From the NCBI RefSeq assembly GCF_000244955.1, contig NZ_CM001439.1, positions 2,012,628-2,076,627 on the forward strand: DNA of 64,000 nucleotides. Reading direction: 5' to 3'. How positions within the stretch are numbered: the first letter of the stretch is position 1; each line of letters opens with the position of its first letter. The notes below the pieces were generated by a model. That model saw only the letters and a program-made list of their open reading frames with translations, had not been told where the DNA came from and ran no database searches. Positions 37,850 to 47,081 of this stretch are shown one piece after another. A program made the position numbers and the translations under genes. Origin of the DNA: Saccharomonospora marina XMU15. GTDB taxonomy: Bacteria; Actinomycetota; Actinomycetes; Mycobacteriales; Pseudonocardiaceae.

Positions 37850-39961
37850 TCACTGGGTGGGTTGCAGCACGACCTGGGCCTCACCGGACAGCGAAGGCAC
37901 CCCGTCGCCGCCCGGGTCGGTGTAGGTCGCGTGGAACACGCCCGCCAGATCGTCGTGCGCGGGGTCGTGTCCCTCCGGCACCGTGGTCTCGATCGAGCCG
38001 GTACAACCGGAGGCGGTGGTCTGCGGGTGACCGTGCTCGTCGTGGCCGAGGATGTAGGTCACCTCGACGCGCGAGCAGTCCACCGGCTGATCGTCGGTCA
38101 CCGACACCTCGAACTCGATCACGTCACCCCAGGTGAAGGACTGCCCGTCGGTGGGGCTGACGAACTCCACCACCGGTGCCTGGTTGCCGACCACGATGTC
38201 GACCTCCGCCGACGCCGACCGGCCTCGATGCTTGCCACCGACGTCGGTCACCTTCAGCGTCGCGGTGTAGACGCCGTTCTGCTGATAGGTGTGAGTGGGG
38301 TTGGCCTGCCAGGAGTCCACCCGGCCGTCGGAGTCGAAGTCCCACTCGTAGCGAATCCGGTCACCGTCGGGGTCCTGGGTGCCGTCGCTGGAGAAGGCAA
38401 CCGTCAGCGGAGTACGCCCGTTGTCGGTGTCGACCGACACCTCCGGCACGGGCGTGTGGTTGCCGTGCGGGCCGATGTAGTCGATGCGAGCCAACTGCGC
38501 CTGCGGGTTCTCCGCGAAGTAGCCCTTGCCGTACTCGAGCACGTACAGCGCCCCGTCAGGTCCGAACTCCATGTCGATCGGCCCGAACACCGGGATCGAC
38601 GGCAGCACGTCCTCGATGGAGGCCACCCCGCCGTCCTCACCGAGCCGGAAACCCTTGATGTAGTCGCGGGTCCACTCGTAGAACAGCGGCATGCCGTCGT
38701 AGTACTCCGGCCAGGCCACCGGGTTGCTGCCACGCCGGTCGGCCGCGTCGTAGTCGTACGCGGGGCCCGCCATGGGGCCGATGCCCCCGGTGCCGAGTTC
38801 GGGGAACCGCTCCGAGGCGCCGTAGCCGTACCACACGTCGGGTTGCGCGACCGGTGGCAACTCGGTGCGGCCGGTGTTGTTGGGGGAGTCGTTGCGTGGC
38901 GCCGCGCAGTCGAACGCCTCGCCCGATTCCTCCGTGGCGAAGTCGTAGTCGATGTAGGGCATGTCCGGCGTGACGCAGTAGGGCCAGCCGTAGTTGCCGG
39001 ACTCCCTCGCCACGAACCAGCGTCCCTGCCCGGCAGGACCGCGCTGCGGGTCGGCCGAGCCCGCGTCGGGGGAGTAGTCGGCGACGTAGAGGTCACCGCC
39101 TCCGTTCACCTCGATCCGGAACGGGTTGCGCAGGCCCATCAGGTAGATCTCCGGACGGGTCTTCGGTGTCCCCGGCTCGAACAGGTTGCCCTCGGGAATG
39201 GTGTAGGAGCCGTCCTGTTGCACCCGGATGCGCAACACCTTGCCGCGCAGGTCGTTGGTGTTGGCGGAGCTGCGCTGGGCGTCGAACGCGGGGTTGCGGT
39301 CGGCTCGCTCGTCGATCGGGGCGTATCCGTCGGACTCGAACGGGTTGGTGTCGTCGCCGGTGGACAGGTACAGGTTGCCCTGGCCGTCGAAGGCGATGTC
39401 ACCGCCGACGTGGCAACAGATGCCCCGGTCCTCCTCCACCTCGAGGATCTGCTGCTCGCTGGAGAGGTCGAGTTTGTTGCCCACCAACTGGAATCGCGAC
39501 AGTCGCTGGATGCCCTTGAACGGTTCGAAGTCGGCGGGGTTGCCGCTGGTCGGTGCGTCGCCCTCGTTCACATCGGGGGTCGCGGGGTCGTCGCGCGGGG
39601 TGTCCATCGGAGGTGCGTAGTACAGGTACACCCACCTGTTGTTCTTGCCGTCGAAGCCGGGATCGACCGCGACGCTTTGCAGCCCTTCCTCGTCGTGGGT
39701 GTAGACGTCGAGTTCGGCCGCCAGCGTGTTCAGGCGGGTTCGCGGATCGTGCAGCCACAACTCGCCCGCACGGGTGGTGTGCAGCACCCGGCCGTCGGGC
39801 ACCACCGCGAGATCGATGGGCTCGCCGGGACTGTCGTTGAGCGTGACCTTCTGAAACTCCGTATCGGCCGGCGGTGCGGGTTGTGCCGCCGAGGTCGCCG
39901 GTGCGACGGCGAGTGCCGTGCCCACTGCGGCCACCAGTGCCACCATGCGCGGTATTCGCAT
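37850..39961 (-). CDS. secreted PQQ-type sugar dehydrogenase with PKD domain
   Basis: The 703-residue protein has a signal peptide (to about residue 28). A six-bladed beta-propeller of the soluble glucose/sorbosone dehydrogenase type follows, with the blade signatures LAVVPDGRVLHTTRAGELW, LSTGDDTNPF, NDLRGKVLRI, MGLRNPFRIEV and MEFGPDGALYVLEYG. CCHVGGDIAFDG holds adjacent cysteines like those near the PQQ site. Residues 475-575 form a PKD domain (YEWDFDSDGRVD, HTYQQNGVYTATLKVTD), followed by a C-terminal beta domain. The enzyme probably oxidises a sugar or polysaccharide end outside the cell. ATG 39961 (GTG 39967 is an alternative). Confidence 0.87.
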   Translation of the reverse strand: MRIPRMVALVAAVGTALAVAPATSAAQPAPPADTEFQKVTLNDSPGEPIDLAVVPDGRVLHTTRAGELWLHDPRTRLNTLAAELDVYTHDEEGLQSVAVDPGFDGKNNRWVYLYYAPPMDTPRDDPATPDVNEGDAPTSGNPADFEPFKGIQRLSRFQLVGNKLDLSSEQQILEVEEDRGICCHVGGDIAFDGQGNLYLSTGDDTNPFESDGYAPIDERADRNPAFDAQRSSANTNDLRGKVLRIRVQQDGSYTIPEGNLFEPGTPKTRPEIYLMGLRNPFRIEVNGGGDLYVADYSPDAGSADPQRGPAGQGRWFVARESGNYGWPYCVTPDMPYIDYDFATEESGEAFDCAAPRNDSPNNTGRTELPPVAQPDVWYGYGASERFPELGTGGIGPMAGPAYDYDAADRRGSNPVAWPEYYDGMPLFYEWTRDYIKGFRLGEDGGVASIEDVLPSIPVFGPIDMEFGPDGALYVLEYGKGYFAENPQAQLARIDYIGPHGNHTPVPEVSVDTDNGRTPLTVAFSSDGTQDPDGDRIRYEWDFDSDGRVDSWQANPTHTYQQNGVYTATLKVTDVGGKHRGRSASAEVDIVVGNQAPVVEFVSPTDGQSFTWGDVIEFEVSVTDDQPVDCSRVEVTYILGHDEHGHPQTTASGCTGSIETTVPEGHDPAHDDLAGVFHATYTDPGGDGVPSLSGEAQVVLQPTQ

Positions 39962-40737
39962 GGTCACCTACCTCTCTGCAAGGGTTCGGTGGGGATGGGG
40001 ATGTGGGTGGAAGCGATCACGTCGGTGCACAGGTGCGACCGCGGGTGCGCCGGGTGAGGCCGCTGCCCAGCGCCGGTAACCGTCGGGGCAGCGCAGCGGA
40101 CGAGGTCGACGGTGAAGCTTCGGTACTCCGCATCGAGTCCTTCTCACGCGGTGGCCCCCAGCCTGCTCCGATCGAGGAGTCGGCGGGATTGCCGCCCAAC
40201 GCCTCGATGCACCGGTGTCTTCGCCGCATGGAACAGTAAGCCGACTTTTGATCGGAGTCAACGGACAATTGTTTGTGATGAGCTGAAGCTGGGCTGCGAC
40301 ATCCACATCGATGCATGTGGTGGGGTCCCGTTGGTCGCCGCATGCCCAAAATCGGGTAGGTCCGCCATGGATCTCCGGTCACACCCCGGTTCCCGGATGG
40401 AGTCGGTCGGGTCTCGCCGTTCGCGCCGTGGTGCCGGTTTGCGGCTCGGCACCGGACGAAGAACCAAGGCCCGGTGCTCGCGCGCTGAACGGGTGTGGCG
40501 TTCGAAGGGCGCCGCAACGCGTTCGCGGGCAGCAAAAGCGGTCCGGTCGCGGTGTTCGCGCGCGAGGTCGCGGTGGCGAATCTTGCCGGTACGGCGGCAT
40601 CTTGTGTCGCCCATCACTCTAACGTACTGTGCAGTAGGAAGTTCCGGGCAATGTCGCTTATGGAACGGAAAGGACCCATTGATGGTCTCTTTCGCCTTCA
40701 TGGCAGCGAATCTGTCCCAATCCGGATGCAAGCGGCC
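39962..40737. other. long intergenic region before the mce operon
   Basis: About 775 bases carry no gene I can support. The middle (40230-40350) is relatively AT-rich and may include old promoters for the dehydrogenase. The dyad TACTG-TG-CAGTA at 40625-40636 lies 100 bases before the first mce-locus gene. Several frames exist on both strands but none shows a recognisable domain. Confidence 0.5.
40625..40636. promoter_or_regulatory. short dyad upstream of the mce operon
   Basis: TACTG-TG-CAGTA is a perfect short dyad in the promoter region of the Mce operon, of the kind TetR-type Mce regulators bind. No such regulator gene is adjacent. Confidence 0.35.
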
Positions 40738-41583
40738 ATGACGACATCGCTTCGCGACCGTGACAGGTCCTCGGGATCCGAGCGCGCCGACCGCTCCACC
40801 GACAACCCGTTGCCGAGTCTGCTGACCGGATGGCTTGTCCCAGCGGGAAATCTGGCCGGCTTCGCGATGCGGACCCTGCGAGAGCTGTTCCGCCGCCCGT
40901 TCCAGTGGCGGGAGGCGTTCGACCAGGCGTGGTTCGTCATCAGAGTCTCGTTGCTTCCCGCATGCGCCATCACCATCCCGTTCGGAGCCACGTTCTCGTT
41001 GCAGGTCGGTGCGCTGCTACAGCAACTCGGTGGGCAGTCCAACATCGGCGCCGCGGCGGTTCTCGCCAACGTGCAGCAGGTCGCACCTGTCGCCACGGTG
41101 CTGGTGGTCGCCGGTGCCGGAGGGTCGGCGGTGTGCGCGGACCTGGGCTCGCGCAAGATCAGGGAAGAGCTGGACGCCATGCGTGTCATGGGAATCTCGC
41201 CGATCCAGCGCCTCGTGGTCCCGCGCGTGGTCGCGATGACGCTCGTCGCCGTGCTGCTGAACGTGATCGTCGCCGCGGTCGGAATCCTGGGCAGCTATCT
41301 CTACGTGGTCTTCGCGGCGGGCGGCTCCGGCGGGGTGTTCCTGCGGTCGGCTACCGCGCTGACAGACCTGCCCGACCTATACGTCGGACTGGTCAAGGCC
41401 GCGTTGTTCGGGCTCATCGCGGGCATCGTCGCGGCGTACCAGGGGATCAACGCCAAGGGTGGCCCCAAAGGAGTGGGAGACGCGGTGAACCAGTCGGTGA
41501 TCGTCTCGTTCGTGCTGCTCTTCATCGTCAATGCCGTGCTGACCGGCCTCTACTACCAACTCGTGCCGCCGAAGGGGTTCTGA
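40738..41583 (+). CDS. yrbEA: Mce-locus YrbE permease A (MlaE type)
   Basis: This is one of two permease subunits of the ABC-type Mce lipid importer. The 281-residue protein has a short polar start and about five or six membrane helices. The conserved cytoplasmic coupling segment ADLGSRKIREELDAMRVMGISP (near 135-156) contains the EExDAM pattern that contacts the ATPase, and YQGINAKGGPKGVGDAVN follows near 230. The ATPase (MceG) is not encoded here and is usually elsewhere in actinobacterial genomes. The ATG at 40738 lacks a good ribosome site; an ATG at 40726 is an alternative. Confidence 0.92.
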   Translation: MTTSLRDRDRSSGSERADRSTDNPLPSLLTGWLVPAGNLAGFAMRTLRELFRRPFQWREAFDQAWFVIRVSLLPACAITIPFGATFSLQVGALLQQLGGQSNIGAAAVLANVQQVAPVATVLVVAGAGGSAVCADLGSRKIREELDAMRVMGISPIQRLVVPRVVAMTLVAVLLNVIVAAVGILGSYLYVVFAAGGSGGVFLRSATALTDLPDLYVGLVKAALFGLIAGIVAAYQGINAKGGPKGVGDAVNQSVIVSFVLLFIVNAVLTGLYYQLVPPKGF

Positions 41584-41588
41584 CGGCC

Positions 41589-42446
41589 ATGGTGAGGACA
41601 GAGGTCCCCTCGCCACTGGTAAAGGTGCCGGTTCGCGCCGCGGCGGGGCTCTACCGGCTGCTTGCCAACCTCGGCGACCAGTTGCTGTTCTACCTCAAGG
41701 TGTTCGGCTGGACCGGCCGGACCGCTCGCCGGTACAGAACCGAAATCGCGCGCCTGGTCGCACAGGTGAGCCTGGGGCGCGGGGGGATGGCGCTGGTCGC
41801 AGGCACGATCGGCATCGTCATCCTGGAGACCTCGGCCGTCGGTGTGGTGGTGGGGCTCGCCGGCTTCGAAGGGCTGAGGCAGATCGGTGCCGAGGCCTTC
41901 ATGGGCTTCATCTCCGCCTACTTCAACACCCGGGAGGCCGTGCCGCTCATCGCCGCCAACGCGCTGATCGCCACGGTGGGCGCGGGTTTCACCGCCGAGA
42001 TCGGCGCGATGCGCATCCACGAGGAGATCGACGCGCTCGAGGTGATGGCGGTGCCCTCCATACCGTACCTCGTCACGACTCGCGTGATCGCGACCGTGCT
42101 GGCGATCATCCCGATCTACATCATCGCGCTGTTCTTCTCCTACCTGGCCACCGAGTCGATCAGTGTCTTCTACTTCGCACAGACGCCGGGTACCTACGAA
42201 CACTACTTCGACCTCTTCCTGCCACCGATCGACATCGTCTACTCCTTCGTCAAGGCATTGGTGTTCGCGGTCGTGATGGCGCTGGTGATGTGCTATTACG
42301 GCTTCCGCGCGAGGGGCGGACCCGCGGGGGTGGGTGTCGCGGTCGGGCGGGCGGTGCGGCTCACGCTCGTCCTCGTCGTGATCCTCGACTTCTTCATCAG
42401 CCTCATGCTGTGGGGCGCCACGGCCACCGTGCGGATAGCGGGGTAG
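41589..42446 (+). CDS. yrbEB: Mce-locus YrbE permease B (MlaE type)
   Basis: The second permease subunit has 285 residues. The coupling segment is GFTAEIGAMRIHEEIDALEVMAV (near 135-155), again with EExDALEVM, and YYGFRARGGPAGVGVAVGRAV follows near 240. It sits 5 bases after the first permease gene. The two are expected to form the heterodimeric channel beneath the Mce proteins. The frame extends upstream through yrbEA as shadow sequence; the ATG at 41589 matches the usual family start. Confidence 0.93.
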   Translation: MVRTEVPSPLVKVPVRAAAGLYRLLANLGDQLLFYLKVFGWTGRTARRYRTEIARLVAQVSLGRGGMALVAGTIGIVILETSAVGVVVGLAGFEGLRQIGAEAFMGFISAYFNTREAVPLIAANALIATVGAGFTAEIGAMRIHEEIDALEVMAVPSIPYLVTTRVIATVLAIIPIYIIALFFSYLATESISVFYFAQTPGTYEHYFDLFLPPIDIVYSFVKALVFAVVMALVMCYYGFRARGGPAGVGVAVGRAVRLTLVLVVILDFFISLMLWGATATVRIAG

Positions 42447-42450
42447 CGCC

Positions 42451-43716
42451 ATGAGCGAGTTCGGGTCGGCACGGCGACATCTTGAGCCGATCGTGGGCGT
42501 GGTTTTCGTCGCGCTGCTGTTGCTGGCGGCATGGGGAGCCTGGAGCGGCTTCAACAGGGAACTTCCCTGGCAGCGCAGTGTCGAGGTCACCCTGACCACT
42601 CCCTCGGCAGGACTCGGACTGATCTCACAGTCCGATGTGAAGATCCAGGGAGTGCTGGTCGGCACCGTGCGCGAGGTGGTCTCCGACGGCAGGCAAGCGG
42701 TGGTGCGCCTTTCCCTCGATCCCGAACACGTCGGTCTGATCCCGGCCAACGTGGACGCCGCCATCGTGCCCAAGACCTTGTTCGGGGAGAAGTACGTCGA
42801 CCTGCGTCCCCCGCCGAAACCGACCGCGCGGCGGATCGCCTCGGGAGACGAGATCAGGCAGTCTCGCGAGTCCGTCGAACTCGGCGAGCTGTTCACCAAC
42901 CTGAACGCGACCCTGCGTGCGCTGCGCCCGGAGCAGTTGTCGTTGACGCTGAACGCCGTCGCCGACGCACTGCGAGGGCGCGGAGCGACACTCGGCGAAA
43001 CGATCGATCTGCTCGAACGCTTGCTCACCCGATTCGGTCCGCACCTGCAAGACTCCATGGCACTGCTGCGAAAGGCGTCGGCGACGGCCGATGTCTACGC
43101 CGGCAGTGCCGACGAGTTGGTGCGGATACTCGACAACTCGCGGCGGGTCACGGCTGAGCTGCTCGTGCCGAAGGAACGGACTTTCGCCCAGTTCCTGCGG
43201 CAGAGCATCGAGACCTCCGACGCCACCAGCGAGGTCGTCGAAGACAACGCCGATGTGCTCGTCCGGCTGGCGGCCGGGCAGCGATCCGTCATGGAGTTAC
43301 TCGCCTACTACTCCGGGCAGATCCCGTGCACCATCGACGGGTTGGTGCAGTCCCAGAAGGCGGCCAACCTCGTCATCGGGGGACAGGGACCGTACTTCCG
43401 GCTCACCCTGGACGCGTTCGTCAGCAGGCCGCCGTACAGCTACCCGCAGGACCTGCCCAGCAACCCCAACAGCGACGCACACGTCAGCAACCTCCCGCCG
43501 GGAATCCAGTCCTGGGAGCCTTACTGCCCGATCGTTCCCGAGCGCGTCCGGGAGCTTCCCGGCAAGGCATCCGCAACCACGGGACCGCTGCCGCGGCCGC
43601 CCGCCACCGGATCGGCCCAGGACATCGCGCCCAACCGCGACGACCGTGGCACCGCCACGCACACCGGCTCACTCGGCGGGCTGCTGCTGGGACCGCTGCG
43701 CCAGGAAGCGAGGTGA
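42451..43716 (+). CDS. mceA: Mce family protein, first (MceA-like)
   Basis: The 421-residue protein has one N-terminal membrane helix (residues 13-33), then an MCE/MlaD domain (about 40-120) with VKIQGVLVGTVREVVSDGRQA. The long alpha-helical region (130-290) that forms the lipid-conducting needle in mycobacterial Mce complexes follows. A C-terminal, Pro-rich, unstructured tail is present. Six such proteins (A-F) are expected to form a hetero-hexameric tube. It starts 4 bases after yrbEB. Confidence 0.93.
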   Translation: MSEFGSARRHLEPIVGVVFVALLLLAAWGAWSGFNRELPWQRSVEVTLTTPSAGLGLISQSDVKIQGVLVGTVREVVSDGRQAVVRLSLDPEHVGLIPANVDAAIVPKTLFGEKYVDLRPPPKPTARRIASGDEIRQSRESVELGELFTNLNATLRALRPEQLSLTLNAVADALRGRGATLGETIDLLERLLTRFGPHLQDSMALLRKASATADVYAGSADELVRILDNSRRVTAELLVPKERTFAQFLRQSIETSDATSEVVEDNADVLVRLAAGQRSVMELLAYYSGQIPCTIDGLVQSQKAANLVIGGQGPYFRLTLDAFVSRPPYSYPQDLPSNPNSDAHVSNLPPGIQSWEPYCPIVPERVRELPGKASATTGPLPRPPATGSAQDIAPNRDDRGTATHTGSLGGLLLGPLRQEAR

Positions 43717-43723
43717 CGCTCCG

Positions 43724-44767
43724 ATGAGACGCTTTCCCACTTCGGTGATCAAGGTCGGCGTGTTCGCGGCGGCGGCGGCGCTGGTCGCGGCCGTGCTCGC
43801 GTCACTGGTCGGGAACCTGTCGTTCACCCCCACTCACGAGTACGCGGCCGTGTTCACCGACGCGCTCGGCGTCGCCGAGGGCGACGACGTGCGCATCGGC
43901 GGTGTCGTGGTGGGGCACGTGGAGTCGGTCGAGCTGGGCGAAGGCAGCTCCGCCGAGGTCACCTTCGACGTCGACAAGTCCGTTCCGGTGTACCGCGAGG
44001 CCACCGTGGAGATCCGGTGGGCGGACGTGGTGGGCAACCGCTACCTCGCGATCGTGGAAAGCGCAGGCGGGTCGCCACTGGCGGCGGGCTCCACGATCCC
44101 GCAGGAGCGAACCAAGCCCGCGCTCAACCTGACCGTGCTGTTCAACGGGTTCCAGCCGCTGTTTCGGTCGCTGTCGCCGCGCGATGTCAACCAGCTCAGC
44201 GCCGAGATCATCCAGATCCTGCAGGGTGAGAGCGGCAACGTCACCACGTTGCTGCGCAACACGGCACAGCTGGCCAGCTCCGTCGCCGACAAGGACGCGG
44301 TGATAGGGCGTGTTGTGGACAACCTCACCACGGTGCTGGTGGCGGTGGACGAGCGCGAAAACCGCATGACCCAACTGATCGTGCGGTTTCGTGACCTGAT
44401 GAAAGGCATCGCGCAGGAGCGGGAACCGATCGGGCGGTCGCTGGAGTCGATGACGGCCTTGCTCGACGCGGGAAGTGGTTTGCTGGGCGAACTGCGGGAG
44501 CCGTTGCGCGCCGACGTCGGCCACCTGGGGGCGCTGGCGGGCAAGCTGGCCGCCGACAGGAACGATCTCGACGAGCTGCTGCGTGGCCTTCCCGGCAAGC
44601 TGTCCAACATGAACCGGACCTCTTCCTACGGTTCGTTCTTCAACTTCTACCAGTGTGCGGCCGACATCCGCATCGGGCTGCTCGGCGAGGTCATGACACT
44701 GCGTGCGCCGCTTTCCAACAGCGCGAGCGAGAAGGACACCGTGTGTGCCGGGAGTGGTTCGCGATGA
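43724..44767 (+). CDS. mceB: Mce family protein, second (MceB-like)
   Basis: The protein has 347 residues: N-terminal membrane helix (8-30), MCE domain (about 38-115) with GDDVRIGGVVVGHVESVELGE, then long helices to about 285, and a short tail with a cysteine (NFYQCAADIRI) that is conserved in MceB-type proteins. ATG 43724; the upstream open frame to 43091 overlaps mceA in another frame and is ignored. It overlaps mceC by 4 bases. Confidence 0.93.
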   Translation: MRRFPTSVIKVGVFAAAAALVAAVLASLVGNLSFTPTHEYAAVFTDALGVAEGDDVRIGGVVVGHVESVELGEGSSAEVTFDVDKSVPVYREATVEIRWADVVGNRYLAIVESAGGSPLAAGSTIPQERTKPALNLTVLFNGFQPLFRSLSPRDVNQLSAEIIQILQGESGNVTTLLRNTAQLASSVADKDAVIGRVVDNLTTVLVAVDERENRMTQLIVRFRDLMKGIAQEREPIGRSLESMTALLDAGSGLLGELREPLRADVGHLGALAGKLAADRNDLDELLRGLPGKLSNMNRTSSYGSFFNFYQCAADIRIGLLGEVMTLRAPLSNSASEKDTVCAGSGSR

Positions 44768-45888
44768 TACCCAGAGCAACGGACTACTCCCTGCGGCGGT
44801 CACTGTCCGAACGCGACCCCAGAGTGCTTGCCGTCGCCGGTGCCGCTGCCGTCGCGCTGCTGCTGCTCGGCGTGCTGAACCTCGACAAGCTGCCACTGGT
44901 GGGCGACGGCAGGAGTTACCGCGCGGCCTTCACCGACGCATCCGGGCTGCAGGAAGGCGAGATCGTCACGATTGCCGGGATCAAGGTCGGCACGGTGGAG
45001 CGCATCGAACTGGTCGGAGCGCGGGTCGTGGTGAGCTTCGAGGTCGAGGACGTCTCGCTGCCCGAGGGCACCAGGGCCTCGATCGAGATCAAGTCGCTGC
45101 TCGGCCAGCACCACCTCGCGCTGCTGCCGGAGGGTCGGGGCGAGTTGGCGGAGGGCAGCGAGATACCGCTGGAGCGCACCACCACGCCGCTGAACATCGT
45201 GCCCGCGCTGCAACGGGCACACCGCACGGTGGAGGAACTCGACACCGAACAACTCGCGAAGGCGATGCGGACCATATCGGCCACATTGGAGGACACGGCC
45301 CCGCACGTCAGGGCCACCCTCGACGGGTTGTCCTCGCTGTCGGGCACCGTCGCGTCCAGGGACGCCGAGCTCAAGGAACTGCTGTCCAGGACGCGAAGCG
45401 TCACCGGCACGATCGCGGGTCACAACGCCGACATCTCCGAGCTGATCAGGAGCGCGGACCAGGTCGTGGCCACCCTGCACGACCGCCGTGAAACCATCCG
45501 CGGCCTCATTCAGGGCACCACCGCGCTCGCCGAGCAGGTGCGTGGACTGGTGCGGGACAACATGGATCAGCTCGGCCCGACCCTGCGCAAGCTGAACGAG
45601 GTGCTCGACGTGCTCGCCGACAACGAGCGCAACCTCTCCGAGGCGCTCAACCAGGCCAGCACCTACGCCAGAACCTTCAACAACCAGGCCGGTTCCGGGC
45701 CGTGGTTCGACGGGCTGGCGATGCTGCCTCGCGGAGGCGCGGCATGCAGCTACGAGCACACGCCGTTGTCCGAACTGCTCGACCCGGTGCTCACCGAACT
45801 GAACAAGCGCATCAACGGTGTGGCCAAGCCGTGCCTGCCGCTGGGACCCGCGCCGGACACCTCCGGCGGATACGGGGGTGGACGTTGA
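44764..45888 (+). CDS. mceC: Mce family protein, third (MceC-like)
   Basis: The protein has 374 residues: a membrane helix at about 22-38, the MCE domain (about 46-120) with GEIVTIAGIKVGTVERIELVG, a long helical part rich in heptad-like leucines (LATLHDRRETIRGLIQGTT region), and a C-terminal segment with two cysteines (GGAACSYEH and AKPCLPLG). The start is ATGA-coupled to mceB and the end is TTGA-coupled to mceD. Confidence 0.93.
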   Translation: MIPRATDYSLRRSLSERDPRVLAVAGAAAVALLLLGVLNLDKLPLVGDGRSYRAAFTDASGLQEGEIVTIAGIKVGTVERIELVGARVVVSFEVEDVSLPEGTRASIEIKSLLGQHHLALLPEGRGELAEGSEIPLERTTTPLNIVPALQRAHRTVEELDTEQLAKAMRTISATLEDTAPHVRATLDGLSSLSGTVASRDAELKELLSRTRSVTGTIAGHNADISELIRSADQVVATLHDRRETIRGLIQGTTALAEQVRGLVRDNMDQLGPTLRKLNEVLDVLADNERNLSEALNQASTYARTFNNQAGSGPWFDGLAMLPRGGAACSYEHTPLSELLDPVLTELNKRINGVAKPCLPLGPAPDTSGGYGGGR

Positions 45889-47081
45889 GCGCGCTGACAC
45901 GCGCGGTCGCGGCCGTGGTGGTCGCACTGCTGCTGGCGGCCGGGATCATGACTGTCGCCAGCACCGACGACAGCAAACACCTCACCGCCTACTTCGAACG
46001 GACCGTCAGCCTGCACCCCGGAGCGCAGGTCAAGGTGCTCGGGGTCGGCATCGGGAAGGTGGACTCGATCACCGTGGAAGGAACCAGGGTGCGGGTCGAG
46101 CTCAGCTACGAGCGCGACCGCGACCTTCCTTCCGGCGTCGAGGCCGCGCTGGTGCCGCCCTCGTTGCTCGGTGACCGCTTCATCCAGCTCACACCGCCCT
46201 ACACCGGCGGAGCCGTACTGCCCGACGGCGCCACGCTGCACACCGACCGCACCGCCGAACCCGTCGAGATCGACGAAACCTACCGGGGGCTCGACGAGCT
46301 GGCCAGGGCACTGGGCCCGCAGGGGGCCAACCGCGACGGCGCGCTGTCGGAACTGATCAGTGCGCTGGCCGAGAACCTCGAAGGAAACGGCGACGCGATG
46401 AACCGCACGGTCGCCGACCTTTCCGACGCGGTGGACACCCTCGCGGCTGGCGGCCCCGACCTCGCCGCCACGGTCACCAACCTGCTTTCCATCAGCGAGA
46501 ACCTCGCGGCGAACGACTCACAGGTCCGCTCGCTCGTGGACACGCTGGCCACTGTGTCCACCGAGCTGAACGGGCAACGCACGGACCTGCGCACCGCCGT
46601 GCGCACCCTCGGCTCGGCGATGTCGGAGCTGGCGAAGTTCGTCCAGGAGCATCGCCCTGAGCTGGCGACCGCGATCGACGACCTCGCCACGACGACGGCA
46701 GCGGTGAGAGAGCGCAAGGCGGAGCTGGTCGAGTTGCTCGACATCACACCGCTTGCCTGGTCCAACCTTGCCCGCGTCGCGCTGCCGCTGAACTGGGACA
46801 TCGACCACCCCGAGCGGGTGCCCGCGCACGCACGGACGTCGGCACCGGTGTCGCGGTTCGTGCTGTTCGAGGAGATCGGCGTGCAGCTGGGACACGTCAT
46901 GACAGCCGTGTGCGGGCAACTGCCGCGACAGCAGCGGCCGAGGCTGGCCCCGCTGTGCGCGGCGCTGCACAGGACCGGCAAAAACCTGGGCGAGGTGGCC
47001 AGCGGTCTGGTGAAGGTGCTGCCGACGACCTCGAGGCCCCCGGAATCGCTCGGTGACATCCTCCTGGGAGGCCTTCGATGA
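45885..47081 (+). CDS. mceD: Mce family protein, fourth (MceD-like), TTG start
   Basis: The protein has 398 residues. The membrane helix AVAAVVVALLLAAGIMTVA is near the start, then the MCE domain (about 30-105) with GAQVKVLGVGIGKVDSITVEG and long helices follow. The most likely start is a TTG at 45885 that overlaps the mceC stop (TTGA) and is preceded by GGGGGTGG. No ATG or GTG allows the membrane helix without running far into mceC. The rare start codon may lower expression relative to its partners. Confidence 0.9.
   Translation: MSALTRAVAAVVVALLLAAGIMTVASTDDSKHLTAYFERTVSLHPGAQVKVLGVGIGKVDSITVEGTRVRVELSYERDRDLPSGVEAALVPPSLLGDRFIQLTPPYTGGAVLPDGATLHTDRTAEPVEIDETYRGLDELARALGPQGANRDGALSELISALAENLEGNGDAMNRTVADLSDAVDTLAAGGPDLAATVTNLLSISENLAANDSQVRSLVDTLATVSTELNGQRTDLRTAVRTLGSAMSELAKFVQEHRPELATAIDDLATTTAAVRERKAELVELLDITPLAWSNLARVALPLNWDIDHPERVPAHARTSAPVSRFVLFEEIGVQLGHVMTAVCGQLPRQQRPRLAPLCAALHRTGKNLGEVASGLVKVLPTTSRPPESLGDILLGGLR

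Noticed and set aside
37661-40057. 798-residue open frame antisense to the sugar dehydrogenase
   Set aside because: Low-complexity Val/Arg/Gly/His-rich translation; the opposite strand encodes a signal peptide and propeller repeats.
40258-40731. 157-residue minus-strand frame before the mce operon
   Set aside because: No domain, no ribosome site, charged composition; it also covers the likely mce promoter.
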